In this document: positions 17,114 to 27,010 of the stretch, piece after piece | Position numbering within the stretch: the stretch's first letter is position 1 | How the letters are laid out: every line of letters begins with the position of its first letter | Assembly (NCBI GenBank): GCA_963757265.1 | Contig: CAVWRA010000010.1 | Coordinates: 248,001-312,000, forward strand | Direction of reading: 5' to 3' | Length of the DNA stretch: 64,000 bases | Source of the DNA: CAIVVT01 sp963757265 | Lineage (GTDB): Bacteria > Acidobacteriota > Terriglobia > Bryobacterales > Bryobacteraceae | Made by a program: the position numbers and the translations under genes | Notes under the pieces: generated by a model | Seen by the model: the letters and a program-made list of their open reading frames with translations, nothing else | The model's database searches: none | Told to the model about the DNA's origin: nothing

Positions 17114-19615
17114 TTACCTAAATATAGCTCTGATCCGATCCCAGAACCCCTTCTTTTGTTTCGGCTCCGCGGGCGCGGCCGGAGGGCTCGACGCGGCTTT
17201 CTGGGCCTGGTTCCGGCGCGCCTGCCTGGGTCGCGATGGGTCGGGCGCGGCCTGGTCCGCCCCGGCTCCCGGCGCCGGCGCCGTGTCCCAACCCGCAATC
17301 AGAGTCCGCCCGCCGCCCCCGTGCAGGCGGCAATAGTCGGTGGGCTGGGTACCGGCGATGAACACTTCGGCCCGGCGCTGCGGGCACGCGGGGGTGGCTA
17401 GCTGGCCGGACAGCGGGTCAATCTCCGCCGTCACCACGCCGTCCGGCGCCTGGAACTGCGACACATCCTTGTACTCGCGATAGCTGTGCGCCCGCTTCAT
17501 GAACTCGGTCCAGATCGGCAGCGCCGCCTTGGCCCCTTCCAGCGGCATCTCGGTGTTGTCGTCGAAGCCTACCCACACCGCGCACAGCAGCCGCGTCGTG
17601 AAGCCCACGAACCAGGCGTCGCGCGAAGTGCCCGTCTTGCCCGCCGCCGGCAGCAGGAATCCGCGCGTCCGCGCATTGGCTCCGGTTCCGGTTCGCAGCA
17701 CCTCTTCCATCAGGTTGGTCACCATGTAGGCCACGCGCGGGTCCAGCACGTCGCGCGTCACCGGGCTGTAGTGCCACACCAGCTTGCCGGTCTGGTCCCG
17801 CACCTCGCTGATCGCGTTCTGCTCGACCCAATGCCCGCCGTTGCTGAACGTGGTGTAGGCGCTGGCAATCTGCAGCGGCGTCGCTTCGTAAGCCCCCAGC
17901 GCCTCGGCCGGCGTGCCCTTGGTATTCTCCAAACCCGCGTCCCGCGCCAGTTCGGCCACCGTTTCGTAGCCCACCGTCTCGGCGAATTTCACCGTCGGAA
18001 TGTTCATCGAGTGCGCCAGCGCTTCCCGCAGCGTCACCCGCCCGTGCCACTCCTCGTGGAAATTGTTGGGCTCGTAAACCTTGTCGTCGAACAGGAATGT
18101 CGTGGGCTCGTCGATCACCTGGCTGACCGGCGTCAGCAGCGCCGGCCCGCCCGTAATGGCCGTGCGCAGCGCCGCCGCGTACACGAACGGCTTGAACGAC
18201 GAGCCCGGCTGCCGCAGCGCCAGCGCGCGGTTCAACTGGCTCAGCCCGTAATTGCGTCCGCCCACCAGCGCCCGCACTTCCCCGGTGTGCGGATCCATCG
18301 CCACCAGCGCCACCTGCGCCTCGGGGTATTTCTTCCGCTTGTGGGCCAGTTGCGCGTCCACTTCCTGCATCCCGATCCGCACCGCTTCCACCGCCTCGCG
18401 TTGCAGCTTCATGTCCAGCGTGGTGTAAATGCGGTACTCGGTGGCCTGAAAATCGACGTCCGCAAAGCGGTCCCGCAACTCGTCGTTGACCAGGTCCACG
18501 AAGTACGGCGCGTCGGTCGACTCGATGCCGCCCTCGGCCAGCTTCAGCGGCGCCCTGGTCGCCTCCAGATACTGCAGATCGGTCAGGTACCCGTTGTCGT
18601 GCATCAGCCCCAGCACGACGTTGCGCCGTTGCAGCGCCCGGTCCTCGTGCCGGTAGGGGTTGTACAGGTTCGGTTTCTGGATCATCCCCGCCAGCAGCGC
18701 CGCCTCCTGCACGTTCAGCTCGCGCACGTCCTTGCCGAAATACACCTGCGCCGCCTCGCCGAAGCCGCGCACGGCAAAGCTGCGCCGCTGGCCCAGGTCC
18801 ACCTGGTTGGCGTAGTACTCGAAGATCTGCTCCTTGGTGAGCTTGCGTTCGATCTGCATCGTGATCAGCGCTTCGGCGATCTTGCGGTGCCACGTCTTCT
18901 CCGGCCCCAGCCAGAAATTGCGCGCCAGTTGCATGCTCAGCGTCGACGCGCCCTGCGCCTTGCGGCCCTCGCGAACGTCTTCGAACATCGCCTTGATGAT
19001 GCGCAGCGGATCGAAGCCGGCGTGCTGGAAAAATCGCTTGTCCTCGGCCGATGTCACCGCATCCACAAGAATTCTGGGAATGTCGTTGTAGTGCACCACG
19101 CGGCGCTTCTGCCGCAGCCGGTCAAAGAGGTTGCTGATCAGCTCCGGTTCCACCAGGTAGATGGTCCGCTCGCTGTTGTCGCGATTCGACACGATCCGCT
19201 CGACCACCCCGCCCTCAAGGAAAATCACGCCCGGCTCGCTCTCCGGCCAGGCGTCCACGCCGGGAAAAATCTCCACTCCGTCAGGACGGACTTTGTACCA
19301 TCCCACGCGGTTGGCGCGGTTGTCGGAGTAGCCGCAGCGCCGCAGCATCTCCACCAGCTCGTCCGCGTTCAGCGTCTCGCCGATGCTGATCGGCTCGGGC
19401 GCGGCGAAAATCTCAGCCGTCTGCGCGAACGGCCCTTCCTTCAGCTTCTCGTCCACCAGCCGCGAGTAGTGCATCCACAGCCACACCACGCCGCCCACGC
19501 CGAGGATCACGACAATCGTCAGAAATGCGGCCAGGAATCGCTTGAAACGGCTGCCGCGGCCGTAGGGTCCGCCGATAGTTCGCGTGGAGGGCTTGCTCAC
19601 CTGAAACGCTCTCAC
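17114..19615 (-). CDS. Class A penicillin-binding protein (PBP1-type), glycosyltransferase plus transpeptidase
   Basis: The 833-residue bifunctional enzyme polymerises and cross-links peptidoglycan at the inner membrane. After a membrane anchor (about 27-49) a short domain (LVEMLRRCGYS, WYKVRPDGVEIFP) resembles the UB2H domain of PBP1B. The GT51 domain follows with SAEDKRFFQHAG near 195 and GASTLSMQLARNFWL. The transpeptidase domain has SSFKPF (SxxK), SMN (SxN) and GKTGTSRDAWFVG. The C-terminal tail is Pro/Ala-rich and basic. GTG 19615 is taken as start; a second GTG five codons later is possible. It heads the run with two TPR genes. PBP1B-like is the better guess because of the UB2H-like part. 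Confidence 0.93.
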   Translation of the reverse strand: MRAFQVSKPSTRTIGGPYGRGSRFKRFLAAFLTIVVILGVGGVVWLWMHYSRLVDEKLKEGPFAQTAEIFAAPEPISIGETLNADELVEMLRRCGYSDNRANRVGWYKVRPDGVEIFPGVDAWPESEPGVIFLEGGVVERIVSNRDNSERTIYLVEPELISNLFDRLRQKRRVVHYNDIPRILVDAVTSAEDKRFFQHAGFDPLRIIKAMFEDVREGRKAQGASTLSMQLARNFWLGPEKTWHRKIAEALITMQIERKLTKEQIFEYYANQVDLGQRRSFAVRGFGEAAQVYFGKDVRELNVQEAALLAGMIQKPNLYNPYRHEDRALQRRNVVLGLMHDNGYLTDLQYLEATRAPLKLAEGGIESTDAPYFVDLVNDELRDRFADVDFQATEYRIYTTLDMKLQREAVEAVRIGMQEVDAQLAHKRKKYPEAQVALVAMDPHTGEVRALVGGRNYGLSQLNRALALRQPGSSFKPFVYAAALRTAITGGPALLTPVSQVIDEPTTFLFDDKVYEPNNFHEEWHGRVTLREALAHSMNIPTVKFAETVGYETVAELARDAGLENTKGTPAEALGAYEATPLQIASAYTTFSNGGHWVEQNAISEVRDQTGKLVWHYSPVTRDVLDPRVAYMVTNLMEEVLRTGTGANARTRGFLLPAAGKTGTSRDAWFVGFTTRLLCAVWVGFDDNTEMPLEGAKAALPIWTEFMKRAHSYREYKDVSQFQAPDGVVTAEIDPLSGQLATPACPQRRAEVFIAGTQPTDYCRLHGGGGRTLIAGWDTAPAPGAGADQAAPDPSRPRQARRNQAQKAASSPPAAPAEPKQKKGFWDRIRAIFR

Positions 19616-19765
19616 CCGTCATTGTCGCATGCACCCGCGCGCCCGGCCCTGCCTCTGCTTCCTCGCCCCGCGGCCAAGGTTCGTCCCGCAGCCCGGATGT
19701 TACAAAACGACCGCCTGAGGCGCCACGACGGCGCTGTGCATTGGCAGCTGTCCCTTGCCAATGAA

Positions 19766-21814
19766 CTAGTCTCCGCCGTACTCCACCTTTAACTGACTAT
19801 CGTGCGGAAACGCTGGCCCCAGCCGCACCGGGCAGCGCTGGCCGCGGAGCCTGACCCGCATCGCACGCCCATCCCAATCCCAGTCCACCGCTCCCAGCTT
19901 CGTCACCATCCCGTGCACGCTCATCGGGTGCGCGCACCACTGGGCGGGAATGCCGCCGCCCACAACCAGCGAGGGCTGCCGCTCGGACTCGTCCACATAG
20001 GCCAGCATGTCCAACTGCAGCAGCAAGTCGGTTGCAGCCGTCCAATAGTGCGGCGTCACGTGCGCCGGCTGAACCCACCCGCGCACGCTGTCCCATTGAC
20101 GGAACGCGTTTTCCTCGCCTTTGCCTTCCCACCACGTGTACAGCCCCGGCGAAGCCTGGTGATCCCAGAACCAATTCAGCGTCTTCCACACCGGATCCAG
20201 TTGGCCCGCGTACAGCCAGTTGTGGGCATGCGCGAAGTTGAAGTACGTCCACAACGGCAGGCTCTTGCCGGATTCGTCCCGCAACCCGCCCTGTTCGGGT
20301 CGCCAGGTCTTCTCCCAGTACCTCCGCAGCCCGGCCTCGTAGTCGGTGCGCCGCGGCGCGGCGATCCACGTCGGGAACAGTCCGCACATGAAGGTACGCT
20401 CGTCTGCGTCCTCCGGCGTGAACTTGCGCAGCCAAGCCTGCTGCAAGGAGTTGGCCGTCGCCCGCCAGCGCTCTGCGTCTTCCGTCGCTCCGACGCGTTG
20501 GGCAAACTCAGAGGCCAGCACCAGTCCGCGGTATGAAACCGCGCTCGTGAACAGCGGCCGCGTGGCGTGATCCATGCGCCCCGAAATCAGGCCCTCCTGG
20601 GCTGGCTTGGCCACTTCGTAGATCTCCTTACGCCAGCGCTCGCCGGGCACGATCGGCCCGGTGGAGAAGCGTTCCACCGGCTGTGCAGTCGCCATCAGGC
20701 CCTCAATGAACCGCGCCTTGCGGTGCACGTGCGGCCACAGGAACTCGTCGAAACCCCGGTCCCGCGTCCGGGCCGCCACTTCCCCAATAGCCCACAGCGA
20801 CAGCCCCGGCGCGTCTCCCTCGGCGCCGAATCCGCCGAAGAAATCGTTGTCTGCGAAGTAGCGCACCAATTCCCGGGCCGTGTCCAGCCGGCCCGTGCGC
20901 GCCAGCGCGACCACCTGGTAGGCGCCGTCCCGGAGCCACGCCAGCGGGTAGTTCATCGGTTCCCCGGGGCGCGTCTGGTTCGACACCAGCGACATCATCA
21001 GATGCGCCACCTGGGCGTCCAGCGCCTCGGCAAAGCGCGGGTCCGGCAACTGCAGCTCGAGCGCCGCCCGCGTGCTGGAAGCCGCCAGCGTCGGGGCCGG
21101 GCGCGGATAGGAGTCCCGAATCGAGAGGCTGTAGATTCCCGGGCCGGGCAGCTCGATGCGGGCATAGCACCAACCATTCTGCCCCGCGCAGTCGCGCGCT
21201 TCGCCGTGCGCCATCGTCCATCCCGCCGTCCCTTCCGTCCCCACGTAGACCGACGCCGGCGCGGGCACGATAACAACGGAAAACCGGCCGTTGATCCGCA
21301 ACCGCCGCCCATTCCAACGCAGGCTCTCGATCGCCGCTCCGGCCGGTCCGACGCTGCGGATCGCCAGCATGATTTTGTGCCCGGCTGGCCGCGCCGAAAG
21401 CGCCAGATGGGCGCCGCCGTTTGCCGGCCCCACCGACCAGACCGTCCGGTACTCACTGGTCTGGGTCGCAATCGACGGCTGCACAACGCCCGCCCGCCAC
21501 ACCAGCTTCTGCTTCAGCTCGGCGAGCGGAATGCTGTCGCTGGTCCGCACGATCCTGCCTTCCGGAGAAGTGATCCACAGGGAGATCCCGAAGCTCCTGA
21601 CCGCCGGGCTGAAGCTGCCGCCGGGCTCGTGATAGGCTTTCTGCAACTCCTCGCTGCCGGGCACTGCCAGAGGCACGTGTCCCTGCCCTCTGGGCCACGG
21701 ATCGTCGGGCCGTTGTCGCATCGCTTCCAACACTTGCTGCCGCGCTGTCGGAATCTGGCCCGCGGCCCACACGGCTGTCGTCAGAAGAAGGCCAATCAGA
21801 TAACGCTTACGCAT
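19766..21814 (-). CDS. Secreted six-hairpin glycosidase-like protein
   Basis: The 682-residue protein has a signal peptide (about 1-19, ending WAAGQ), a beta-sandwich N-domain (to about 260) and an (alpha/alpha)6-barrel domain. Typical barrel segments are YPLAWLRDGAYQVVALARTG, NDFFGGFGAEGDAPGLSLWA and QPAHVTPHYWTAATDLLLQL. The carboxylates in WLRDG and AEGD are candidate catalytic or substrate-binding residues. The architecture recalls GH15, GH63 and GH94-type enzymes, but I cannot assign a family or a sugar. ATG 21814 has a GGAG site five bases upstream. It stands alone, 108 bp behind the dehydratase gene. Confidence 0.7.
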   Translation of the reverse strand: MRKRYLIGLLLTTAVWAAGQIPTARQQVLEAMRQRPDDPWPRGQGHVPLAVPGSEELQKAYHEPGGSFSPAVRSFGISLWITSPEGRIVRTSDSIPLAELKQKLVWRAGVVQPSIATQTSEYRTVWSVGPANGGAHLALSARPAGHKIMLAIRSVGPAGAAIESLRWNGRRLRINGRFSVVIVPAPASVYVGTEGTAGWTMAHGEARDCAGQNGWCYARIELPGPGIYSLSIRDSYPRPAPTLAASSTRAALELQLPDPRFAEALDAQVAHLMMSLVSNQTRPGEPMNYPLAWLRDGAYQVVALARTGRLDTARELVRYFADNDFFGGFGAEGDAPGLSLWAIGEVAARTRDRGFDEFLWPHVHRKARFIEGLMATAQPVERFSTGPIVPGERWRKEIYEVAKPAQEGLISGRMDHATRPLFTSAVSYRGLVLASEFAQRVGATEDAERWRATANSLQQAWLRKFTPEDADERTFMCGLFPTWIAAPRRTDYEAGLRRYWEKTWRPEQGGLRDESGKSLPLWTYFNFAHAHNWLYAGQLDPVWKTLNWFWDHQASPGLYTWWEGKGEENAFRQWDSVRGWVQPAHVTPHYWTAATDLLLQLDMLAYVDESERQPSLVVGGGIPAQWCAHPMSVHGMVTKLGAVDWDWDGRAMRVRLRGQRCPVRLGPAFPHDSQLKVEYGGD

Positions 21815-21922
21815 GCTCGCTCCACACCAGGTAACGTGATCTCCGCAGGGGCTTTCCCGGCTGACCGATTATACCCGCGGTGGCCTCGGCCGGAGCGCTC
21901 TTTCCGTCTTTTGCGCGGGCGG

Positions 21923-23065
21923 CTAGGCTTCACTGCGCCGAACCACGGCGTCGGCGCGCGTCAGCACCGAGGGATCCAGCTCCAGGCCCAGTCCCGGCCC
22001 CGGTGGCAGCGGGAATTCGCCCTGCTCCGGCTGGACGATGTTCGTCACTAGTCCGCGGTATTCCTCCGCGTAGTGCCGCCGCACGCTCTCCAGGATGTAC
22101 AGGTTGGGCAGGTTCGCCGCCAGATGGAGCGAGGCCGCGTGCAGTACCGGCCCGCCGCAGTTGTGCGGCGCCACGGACAGATAATGCGTCTCCGCCGCGG
22201 TGGCGATCTTCTTCGCCTCGGAGAATCCGCCGCACCACGCCACGTCCGGCATCACTATCGCCGCCGCGCGGTTCTCAAACAGCTCGCGGAAACCCCAGCG
22301 CGTCATCAGCCGTTCGCTGAGCGTCAGCGGGAGGCGCGTCGACAGCGCCAATTCGCGGTACGCCGCCAGGTTGTCCTGCGGCAGCATCTCCTCCAGCCAC
22401 ATCGGCTCCAGCGGCTCCAGCGCCCGCGCGATCTGGCGCGCCGCCGCTAGGCTCCAATAGCCGTGGAACTCCATCGCCACGTCCATATTCCGGCCGAATT
22501 GCTTGCGGATCCGCACGAGCGGCTCCAGCCCCTCCTCGATCTCCTCCACGGTGATGCGCTGCCCACCCGTGCGCCGCGCCACCGGGTCGAAAGGCCAGAT
22601 CTTCATCGCCTTGATGCCCGACTCGAGCAGCGACCCGGCCAGCCGCTCCGGCTCGCGATGAAAATCGATGTGGTCGTAACACGTGTTGTAGGTCGGGATG
22701 CGCTGCCGCGACGCCCCGCCCAGCAGTTCGTACAGCGGCCTCCCGGTAACCTTTCCAGCCAGATCCCACAGCGCGATGTCTACCGCGCTGATGGCCCGGA
22801 TCTCGGCCCCGGCCCAACCGGCGTAGGAGACAGCCAGGTGCATCTCGCGCCACAGCCAATCAATGCGCGACGGGTCCTGCCCCAGCAGCGTCGCGGCGAG
22901 CGCCCCGTGGACCACCCCCGCCTCGGCCTCCGGGAACGGGTAGGTCTCGCCCAGCCCGGTCAGCCCCTCGTCGGTGTGCAGCCGCAGCCACAGCCAGCGG
23001 ATCGGCCCGGCATGCGTCCTGATGCCGCGCGGCAAAGTGATCGTTTCCACGCATGTGATTTTCAT
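21923..23065 (-). CDS. Enolase-superfamily sugar-acid dehydratase or racemase
   Basis: This 380-residue protein is a mandelate racemase/muconate lactonizing-type enzyme, a Mg-dependent enzyme acting on carboxylate sugars. Expected elements are present: a capping domain, IKAMKIWPFD near 165, MEFHGYW near 207, WLEEMLPQDN near 233, SERLMTRWGF near 258 and APHNCGGP near 308. The EFH and PHN pairs resemble the galactonate/mannonate dehydratase branch more than racemases with a KxK motif. The start at ATG 23065 (MKITCVETITLP) fits the family; an upstream in-frame extension is Arg-rich noise. It is divergent from the CoA-transferase. The substrate is unknown. Confidence 0.85.
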   Translation of the reverse strand: MKITCVETITLPRGIRTHAGPIRWLWLRLHTDEGLTGLGETYPFPEAEAGVVHGALAATLLGQDPSRIDWLWREMHLAVSYAGWAGAEIRAISAVDIALWDLAGKVTGRPLYELLGGASRQRIPTYNTCYDHIDFHREPERLAGSLLESGIKAMKIWPFDPVARRTGGQRITVEEIEEGLEPLVRIRKQFGRNMDVAMEFHGYWSLAAARQIARALEPLEPMWLEEMLPQDNLAAYRELALSTRLPLTLSERLMTRWGFRELFENRAAAIVMPDVAWCGGFSEAKKIATAAETHYLSVAPHNCGGPVLHAASLHLAANLPNLYILESVRRHYAEEYRGLVTNIVQPEQGEFPLPPGPGLGLELDPSVLTRADAVVRRSEA

Positions 23066-23342
23066 GACAATCCGGGCGGCTCTCCCGCCGCCGAACCGCA
23101 TTGTCGCATGCCAGGCCCACCGGCGGGTGAGACGCCGCCGCAAGGCCGTGCAGCGATCGCGAAAACAGCGCCAGCCACAGGTCCGCGCACCCGGTCTTCA
23201 CCGTGAAATCACGCGCGGCGAACCCTGAAAACGCGGTGTTGGAACGCTGCGGAGGCGGTATTTGAGTGAATTTCGGGTCCTGTACTCCGGCCGTTGCCCA
23301 CTGTCCGCCGCGGCGGCATGCTAGCGTGGATGGCGGTGAAAT

Positions 23343-24644
23343 ATGTCCGACTGGCGCAGATCCTACGAAGAGAAAAAAACGGCCCCCGACGCCGCCCTGG
23401 GCTGCCTGCAAAGCCACCAGCGCGTATTCATCCACATGGCGGCCTGCGCCCCGCACGCGCTGATCGAAGCCTTGTGCCGCCGGCTCAAGGCGTTGCGCGG
23501 AGTCGAGGTGCTGCATTGCATCAACATCGGCCCGGCGCCCTACACCGCGCCCGAATACGCGCCCCATTGCCGGCACAATTCACTGTTCGTGGCGGGCAAC
23601 GTGCGCGCGGCCGTGCAGGAGGGCCGCGCCGACACCATCCCCGTCTTTCTGCATGAGATGGAACGGCTGTTTACGGAGGGCATCCTGCCGCTCGACATGG
23701 CGCTGATCCAGCTCACGCCGCCCGACGAGAGCGGCCACATGAGCCTGGGCACCGCGGTCGATATCTCGCTCACCGCGGCGCGCACGGCCAGGCACGTCAT
23801 CGCGCAGGTGAATCCGCAGATGCCGCGCACCTTCGGCGACAGCTTCCTGACGGTCGACGACGTCGAGGCGATCGTCGAGGAGGAACGGCCCCTGCCGGAA
23901 TACCCGCCCGACGAGATCAACGATACGCAGCGCGAGATCGCGCGCCACGTCGCGGCGCTGATCCCGGACGAGGCCACGCTGCAGATCGGCATCGGGGGCA
24001 TTCCGGACGCCGTGGCGGCGCTGCTCAAGGGCCGGCGCGACCTGGGCATCCACACCGAAATGTTCAGCGAGGGGCTGATGGAGCTGATCGAGTGCGGCGC
24101 CGTCACCAACAACAGGAAGACGCTGCACCCGCACAAGAACGTGGCTTCGTTCGCCATGGGCCGGCGGCGCCTGTATGACTACATCGATAACAATCCGATG
24201 TTCGAGTTCCTGCCCAACTCCTATGTGAACGACCCGTTCATGATCGCCCAGAACCGGCGCATGGTGTCGATCAACTCGGCCCTGGAGGTTGACCTGGGCG
24301 GGCAGGTGTGCGCCGATTCCCTCGGTTCCCTGCCCTACAGCGGCATCGGCGGACAGGTGGATTTCGTGCGCGGGGCCGCGCGCGCCCCCGAAGGCGTGGC
24401 CGTGATCGCGCTGCCCGCCACGGCCAAGGATGGCGCCTTATCGCGGATCGTGGCGCAGTTGAAACCGGGCGCGGGCGTGGTCACCTCGCGCGGCGACGTG
24501 CGCTGGGTGGCCACCGAATTCGGCGCCGTCAATTTGTTCGGCCGGAACCTGCGGCAGCGCGCCGAACTGCTGATCTCGATCGCCCATCCGCGCTTCCGCG
24601 ATGAATTGCAACGCGCCGCCGCCCGCTTGTGGGTGCGCGGCTAG
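23343..24644 (+). CDS. Acetyl-CoA hydrolase/transferase family CoA-transferase
   Basis: The 433-residue cytoplasmic enzyme matches the acetyl-CoA hydrolase/4-hydroxybutyrate CoA-transferase family. Typical segments are LQIGIGGIPDAVAALL near 215, GIHTEMFSEGLMELIE with the catalytic Glu near 240, and the C-terminal GGQVDFVRGA and VVTSRGDVRWVATEFG. The family moves CoA between acetate or propionate and other acids. The length is normal. The 3' end converges on a small hypothetical gene. The acid substrate is not predictable from sequence. Confidence 0.88.
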   Translation: MSDWRRSYEEKKTAPDAALGCLQSHQRVFIHMAACAPHALIEALCRRLKALRGVEVLHCINIGPAPYTAPEYAPHCRHNSLFVAGNVRAAVQEGRADTIPVFLHEMERLFTEGILPLDMALIQLTPPDESGHMSLGTAVDISLTAARTARHVIAQVNPQMPRTFGDSFLTVDDVEAIVEEERPLPEYPPDEINDTQREIARHVAALIPDEATLQIGIGGIPDAVAALLKGRRDLGIHTEMFSEGLMELIECGAVTNNRKTLHPHKNVASFAMGRRRLYDYIDNNPMFEFLPNSYVNDPFMIAQNRRMVSINSALEVDLGGQVCADSLGSLPYSGIGGQVDFVRGAARAPEGVAVIALPATAKDGALSRIVAQLKPGAGVVTSRGDVRWVATEFGAVNLFGRNLRQRAELLISIAHPRFRDELQRAAARLWVRG

Positions 24645-24755
24645 CCGCGTTTCTGATCTGCTCGCCGTCATGCAGCGGAAGTGCGTGTGAATGCTGCTGA
24701 CCCGCTCCCCGTCGGGGAAGTCCGCATCCCGCCACCCAATTCCGCCGCGCGGCGC

Positions 24756-25154
24756 TCAGGCCATCACCGAGAACGCCGGCGCCTGCTGGATGCGGTTGCT
24801 GTACAGCGCCCGGATCGAATCGAGTTGCTGCGCGCCCAGTTGTTGCTGCGGCGATTGGGCGTCCTCGGGAGCACTCGCCGCTGCGTTGCCGCCCGACCCG
24901 GGCGTGGCCGGAGCGGAGGCCGGCGTGGCGACGGGTATGGCGGGTGTGGCAATCAGCGTCGCCAGCGGCTGCTGGGCCGTGCTGTGGCCGAAAAGCGTGT
25001 CCGTCTCCCCGCGCTGCGCCGCCTGGACGCTGATCAGGGCATCGTCCTGTGGAATGGCGCTGGGAAGAACCGTGGCTGGCAGATGGAGCGACGAGTAGGG
25101 CGGAACCCTGTTCGTGTCCTGAATTGCATTGATCGGAGTCGACACTGTCCCCAT
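24756..25154 (-). CDS. Small Ala/Pro/Gln-rich hypothetical protein
   Basis: The 132-residue product has no family I recognise. It is rich in Ala, Pro, Gln and Thr with a low-complexity middle (ATPAIPVATPASAPATPGSG) and a more structured C-terminus (QQLGAQQLDSIRALYSNRI). No signal peptide or membrane segment is visible. An AAGGA ribosome binding site six bases before ATG 25154, and the absence of a better reading on the other strand, argue that it is real. It is divergent from the secreted protein at 25236. Confidence 0.55.
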   Translation of the reverse strand: MGTVSTPINAIQDTNRVPPYSSLHLPATVLPSAIPQDDALISVQAAQRGETDTLFGHSTAQQPLATLIATPAIPVATPASAPATPGSGGNAAASAPEDAQSPQQQLGAQQLDSIRALYSNRIQQAPAFSVMA

Positions 25155-25235
25155 ACCGTCCTTATCGTGAGCTGGTCTTCCGGGCTTGAGAGTATTTTTC
25201 GCGCTGCATAGAATACAGGGGACACGGGTCGCATC

Positions 25236-26318
25236 ATGAAGTCATTTCTAGTCCTTTGGGGATTGCTCGCCGCCGCCGTGGCTGCGCCGCCGCCGGCGGA
25301 GGTGCCGCCGATCTGCCTGGGCGATGCCCGCGATCCGGTGGTCTATGGCGAGGTGTGGTTGGTCGCCAATGGTTGGGGCGACTACCCGGGCGTGCTGGTG
25401 GCGACCATCCACGACGGGCGGCTGGAGCCCGACCTGAACATCGAGTATCCGGAGTGCTCGGGCTGGGCCGAGAACTGCGCCCTGGCGGTCGGAGTGGCGG
25501 AAAAGGCGCTGCCGGCGGGCCCGAAGGTGGTCGCGGCGGCTTACGGAACGGGTCCCACGGAGCTCTCGCGGCGGTTTCCGCTGTGGTACCTGTCGGCGCG
25601 AATCGAGGAAGCGGAGCGACCCGCGGATTGGACGCCGGCACTCACGGCGCTGGGCCGGGCCGAGGCCGGCGGGGTGGTGCTACCGCGGCCGGAAAAGCGC
25701 GGCTTGCAGCTGCTGTATCGCGACGGGCGGCCGCTCGAGGGTGCGCGCGTGCGGGTGTCGCTGTTCGGGGCCAACAACAACCATTGCGGCGCGGCGCTGG
25801 GCTTTCCACTGGCTGAGCCGGTCAGCGACGCTCAAGGCCGCATCGCCGTGACGGCCCCGGGCGGGCCGCTGGCCCTGAGTTTAAATTATTACGAAGAACA
25901 GCCTGGCGGGCCGGCGGGAACGGCCTACGCGCTGCGCACGGACATCGTTACCGCCGCTGAGCGCGACATCACGCTGCAGCGCATCTGGACGCTGGCTCAG
26001 CGCGACTACGCGCTGACGGTGCGCAACGCCGGCGGCCAGCCCATGGCGGGCGTGCGGCTGAGCGGCTGCCCGTGGAATCCCACCTGCGGCGCCGACTGTG
26101 GTCCGTTGGGCGGCGCCTCCGCGGTGACCGATGCGGCCGGGCAGGTGCGGTGGCGCGAAGCCGATCTGCGGCGCCTGCGCAACGTCTCCCTGATCGATGC
26201 CGGCGGACGGACGATGTACCTCAACGCCGACGAATTGCGCGCCTTGTTCGGCCCGGGCGCGGCCAGCGTGACCTGGCGCGAGCCGCCGCGGCCGCCGGTT
26301 GTGCCGGGCGAGCATTAG
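25236..26318 (+). CDS. Secreted protein with carboxypeptidase-regulatory-like domains
   Basis: The 360-residue protein begins with a signal peptide (MKSFLVLWGLLAAAVAA) and has two segments that resemble CarboxypepD_reg/Ig-like modules: RDGRPLEGARVRVSL with SDAQGRIAVTAP, and NAGGQPMAGVRLSGCPW with TDAAGQVRWREADL. Several Cys residues (ICLGD, PECSGWAENCAL, CPWNPTCGADCG) may form disulphides. No catalytic motif is evident. It probably acts in the periplasm or on the cell surface. The function is unknown. Confidence 0.68.
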   Translation: MKSFLVLWGLLAAAVAAPPPAEVPPICLGDARDPVVYGEVWLVANGWGDYPGVLVATIHDGRLEPDLNIEYPECSGWAENCALAVGVAEKALPAGPKVVAAAYGTGPTELSRRFPLWYLSARIEEAERPADWTPALTALGRAEAGGVVLPRPEKRGLQLLYRDGRPLEGARVRVSLFGANNNHCGAALGFPLAEPVSDAQGRIAVTAPGGPLALSLNYYEEQPGGPAGTAYALRTDIVTAAERDITLQRIWTLAQRDYALTVRNAGGQPMAGVRLSGCPWNPTCGADCGPLGGASAVTDAAGQVRWREADLRRLRNVSLIDAGGRTMYLNADELRALFGPGAASVTWREPPRPPVVPGEH

Positions 26319-26426
26319 GCGCGGCTGAGGGTCGCCGCCACCCTGCGCGCGGAGCTAAAAAGCCGTGAATCCCCTTGTATGGGCCTGGCCGTTCGGTTAC
26401 AGTTGCCTGGAGGGAGGATCGAGTCG

Positions 26427-26960
26427 ATGCCTTTTTGCAGCAATTGCGGTGCGGAGACGATGGGCGGGGCGTTTTGCCCGAAGTGCGGTACGCCGGTGGC
26501 GGCTGCGGCCCCTCCGGGACCGGCACCGGGACCCGCGCCGGGAGCCGCGCCGGGCGGCTATGCCCCCTACACGCCCCCTCCGGCCGGGCCGGGCGCAGCG
26601 GCGGGCCTGCAGGAGAACATGGCCAGCGCGTTGTGTTACATCCTGGGCCTGGTGACGGGGATTATATTCCTGGTGCTCCAGCCCTACAACCAGAACAAGA
26701 CGATCCGCTTTCACGCCTTCCAGTCGATTTTCTTCTGCGTCGCCTGGATCATCTTCCGCGTAGCGCTGAGCATCATCCTCAGCGCCCTGGGCATCGGCCT
26801 GGGGATTCTCTTCAGCCTGCTGCACCTGTTCATCTGGCTGGTGATCGGGCTCGGCGGCTTCCTGTTGTGGTTGTTCCTGATGTGGAGAGCCTACAACAAC
26901 AACCCGCTGGTGCTGCCGATCATCGGCCCGATGGCGCGACAGCAAGCCGACAAGATCTAG
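26427..26960 (+). CDS. Zinc-ribbon DUF4870-type membrane protein
   Basis: The 177-residue protein starts with a zinc ribbon (CSNCGAETMGGAFCPKCG, residues 4-21), a Pro/Gly-rich linker, then three to four membrane segments. The DUF4870-like phrases ENMASALCYILGLVTGIIFL and IRFHAFQSIFF are clear. Such proteins are common in Acidobacteria and their role is unknown. The GGAGGGAGGA ribosome binding site at 26409-26418 decides for ATG 26427 over an ATG 16 codons upstream. Confidence 0.85.
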   Translation: MPFCSNCGAETMGGAFCPKCGTPVAAAAPPGPAPGPAPGAAPGGYAPYTPPPAGPGAAAGLQENMASALCYILGLVTGIIFLVLQPYNQNKTIRFHAFQSIFFCVAWIIFRVALSIILSALGIGLGILFSLLHLFIWLVIGLGGFLLWLFLMWRAYNNNPLVLPIIGPMARQQADKI

Positions 26961-27010
26961 GGCCCAATAGTCCTCCAGTTCAACGCCGCCGCACCGGCAT
27001 GGCGGAGCCG

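Noticed and set aside
17486..19792. A 768-codon open frame antisense to the penicillin-binding protein gene.
   Set aside because: It is a high-GC antisense shadow: Arg/His/Gln-rich, no domain, while the other strand encodes a complete PBP.
24708..24718. CCCC-GTC-GGGG hairpin between convergent genes as a terminator.
   Set aside because: The stem is only four pairs and no T-run follows, so it is expected by chance at this GC content.
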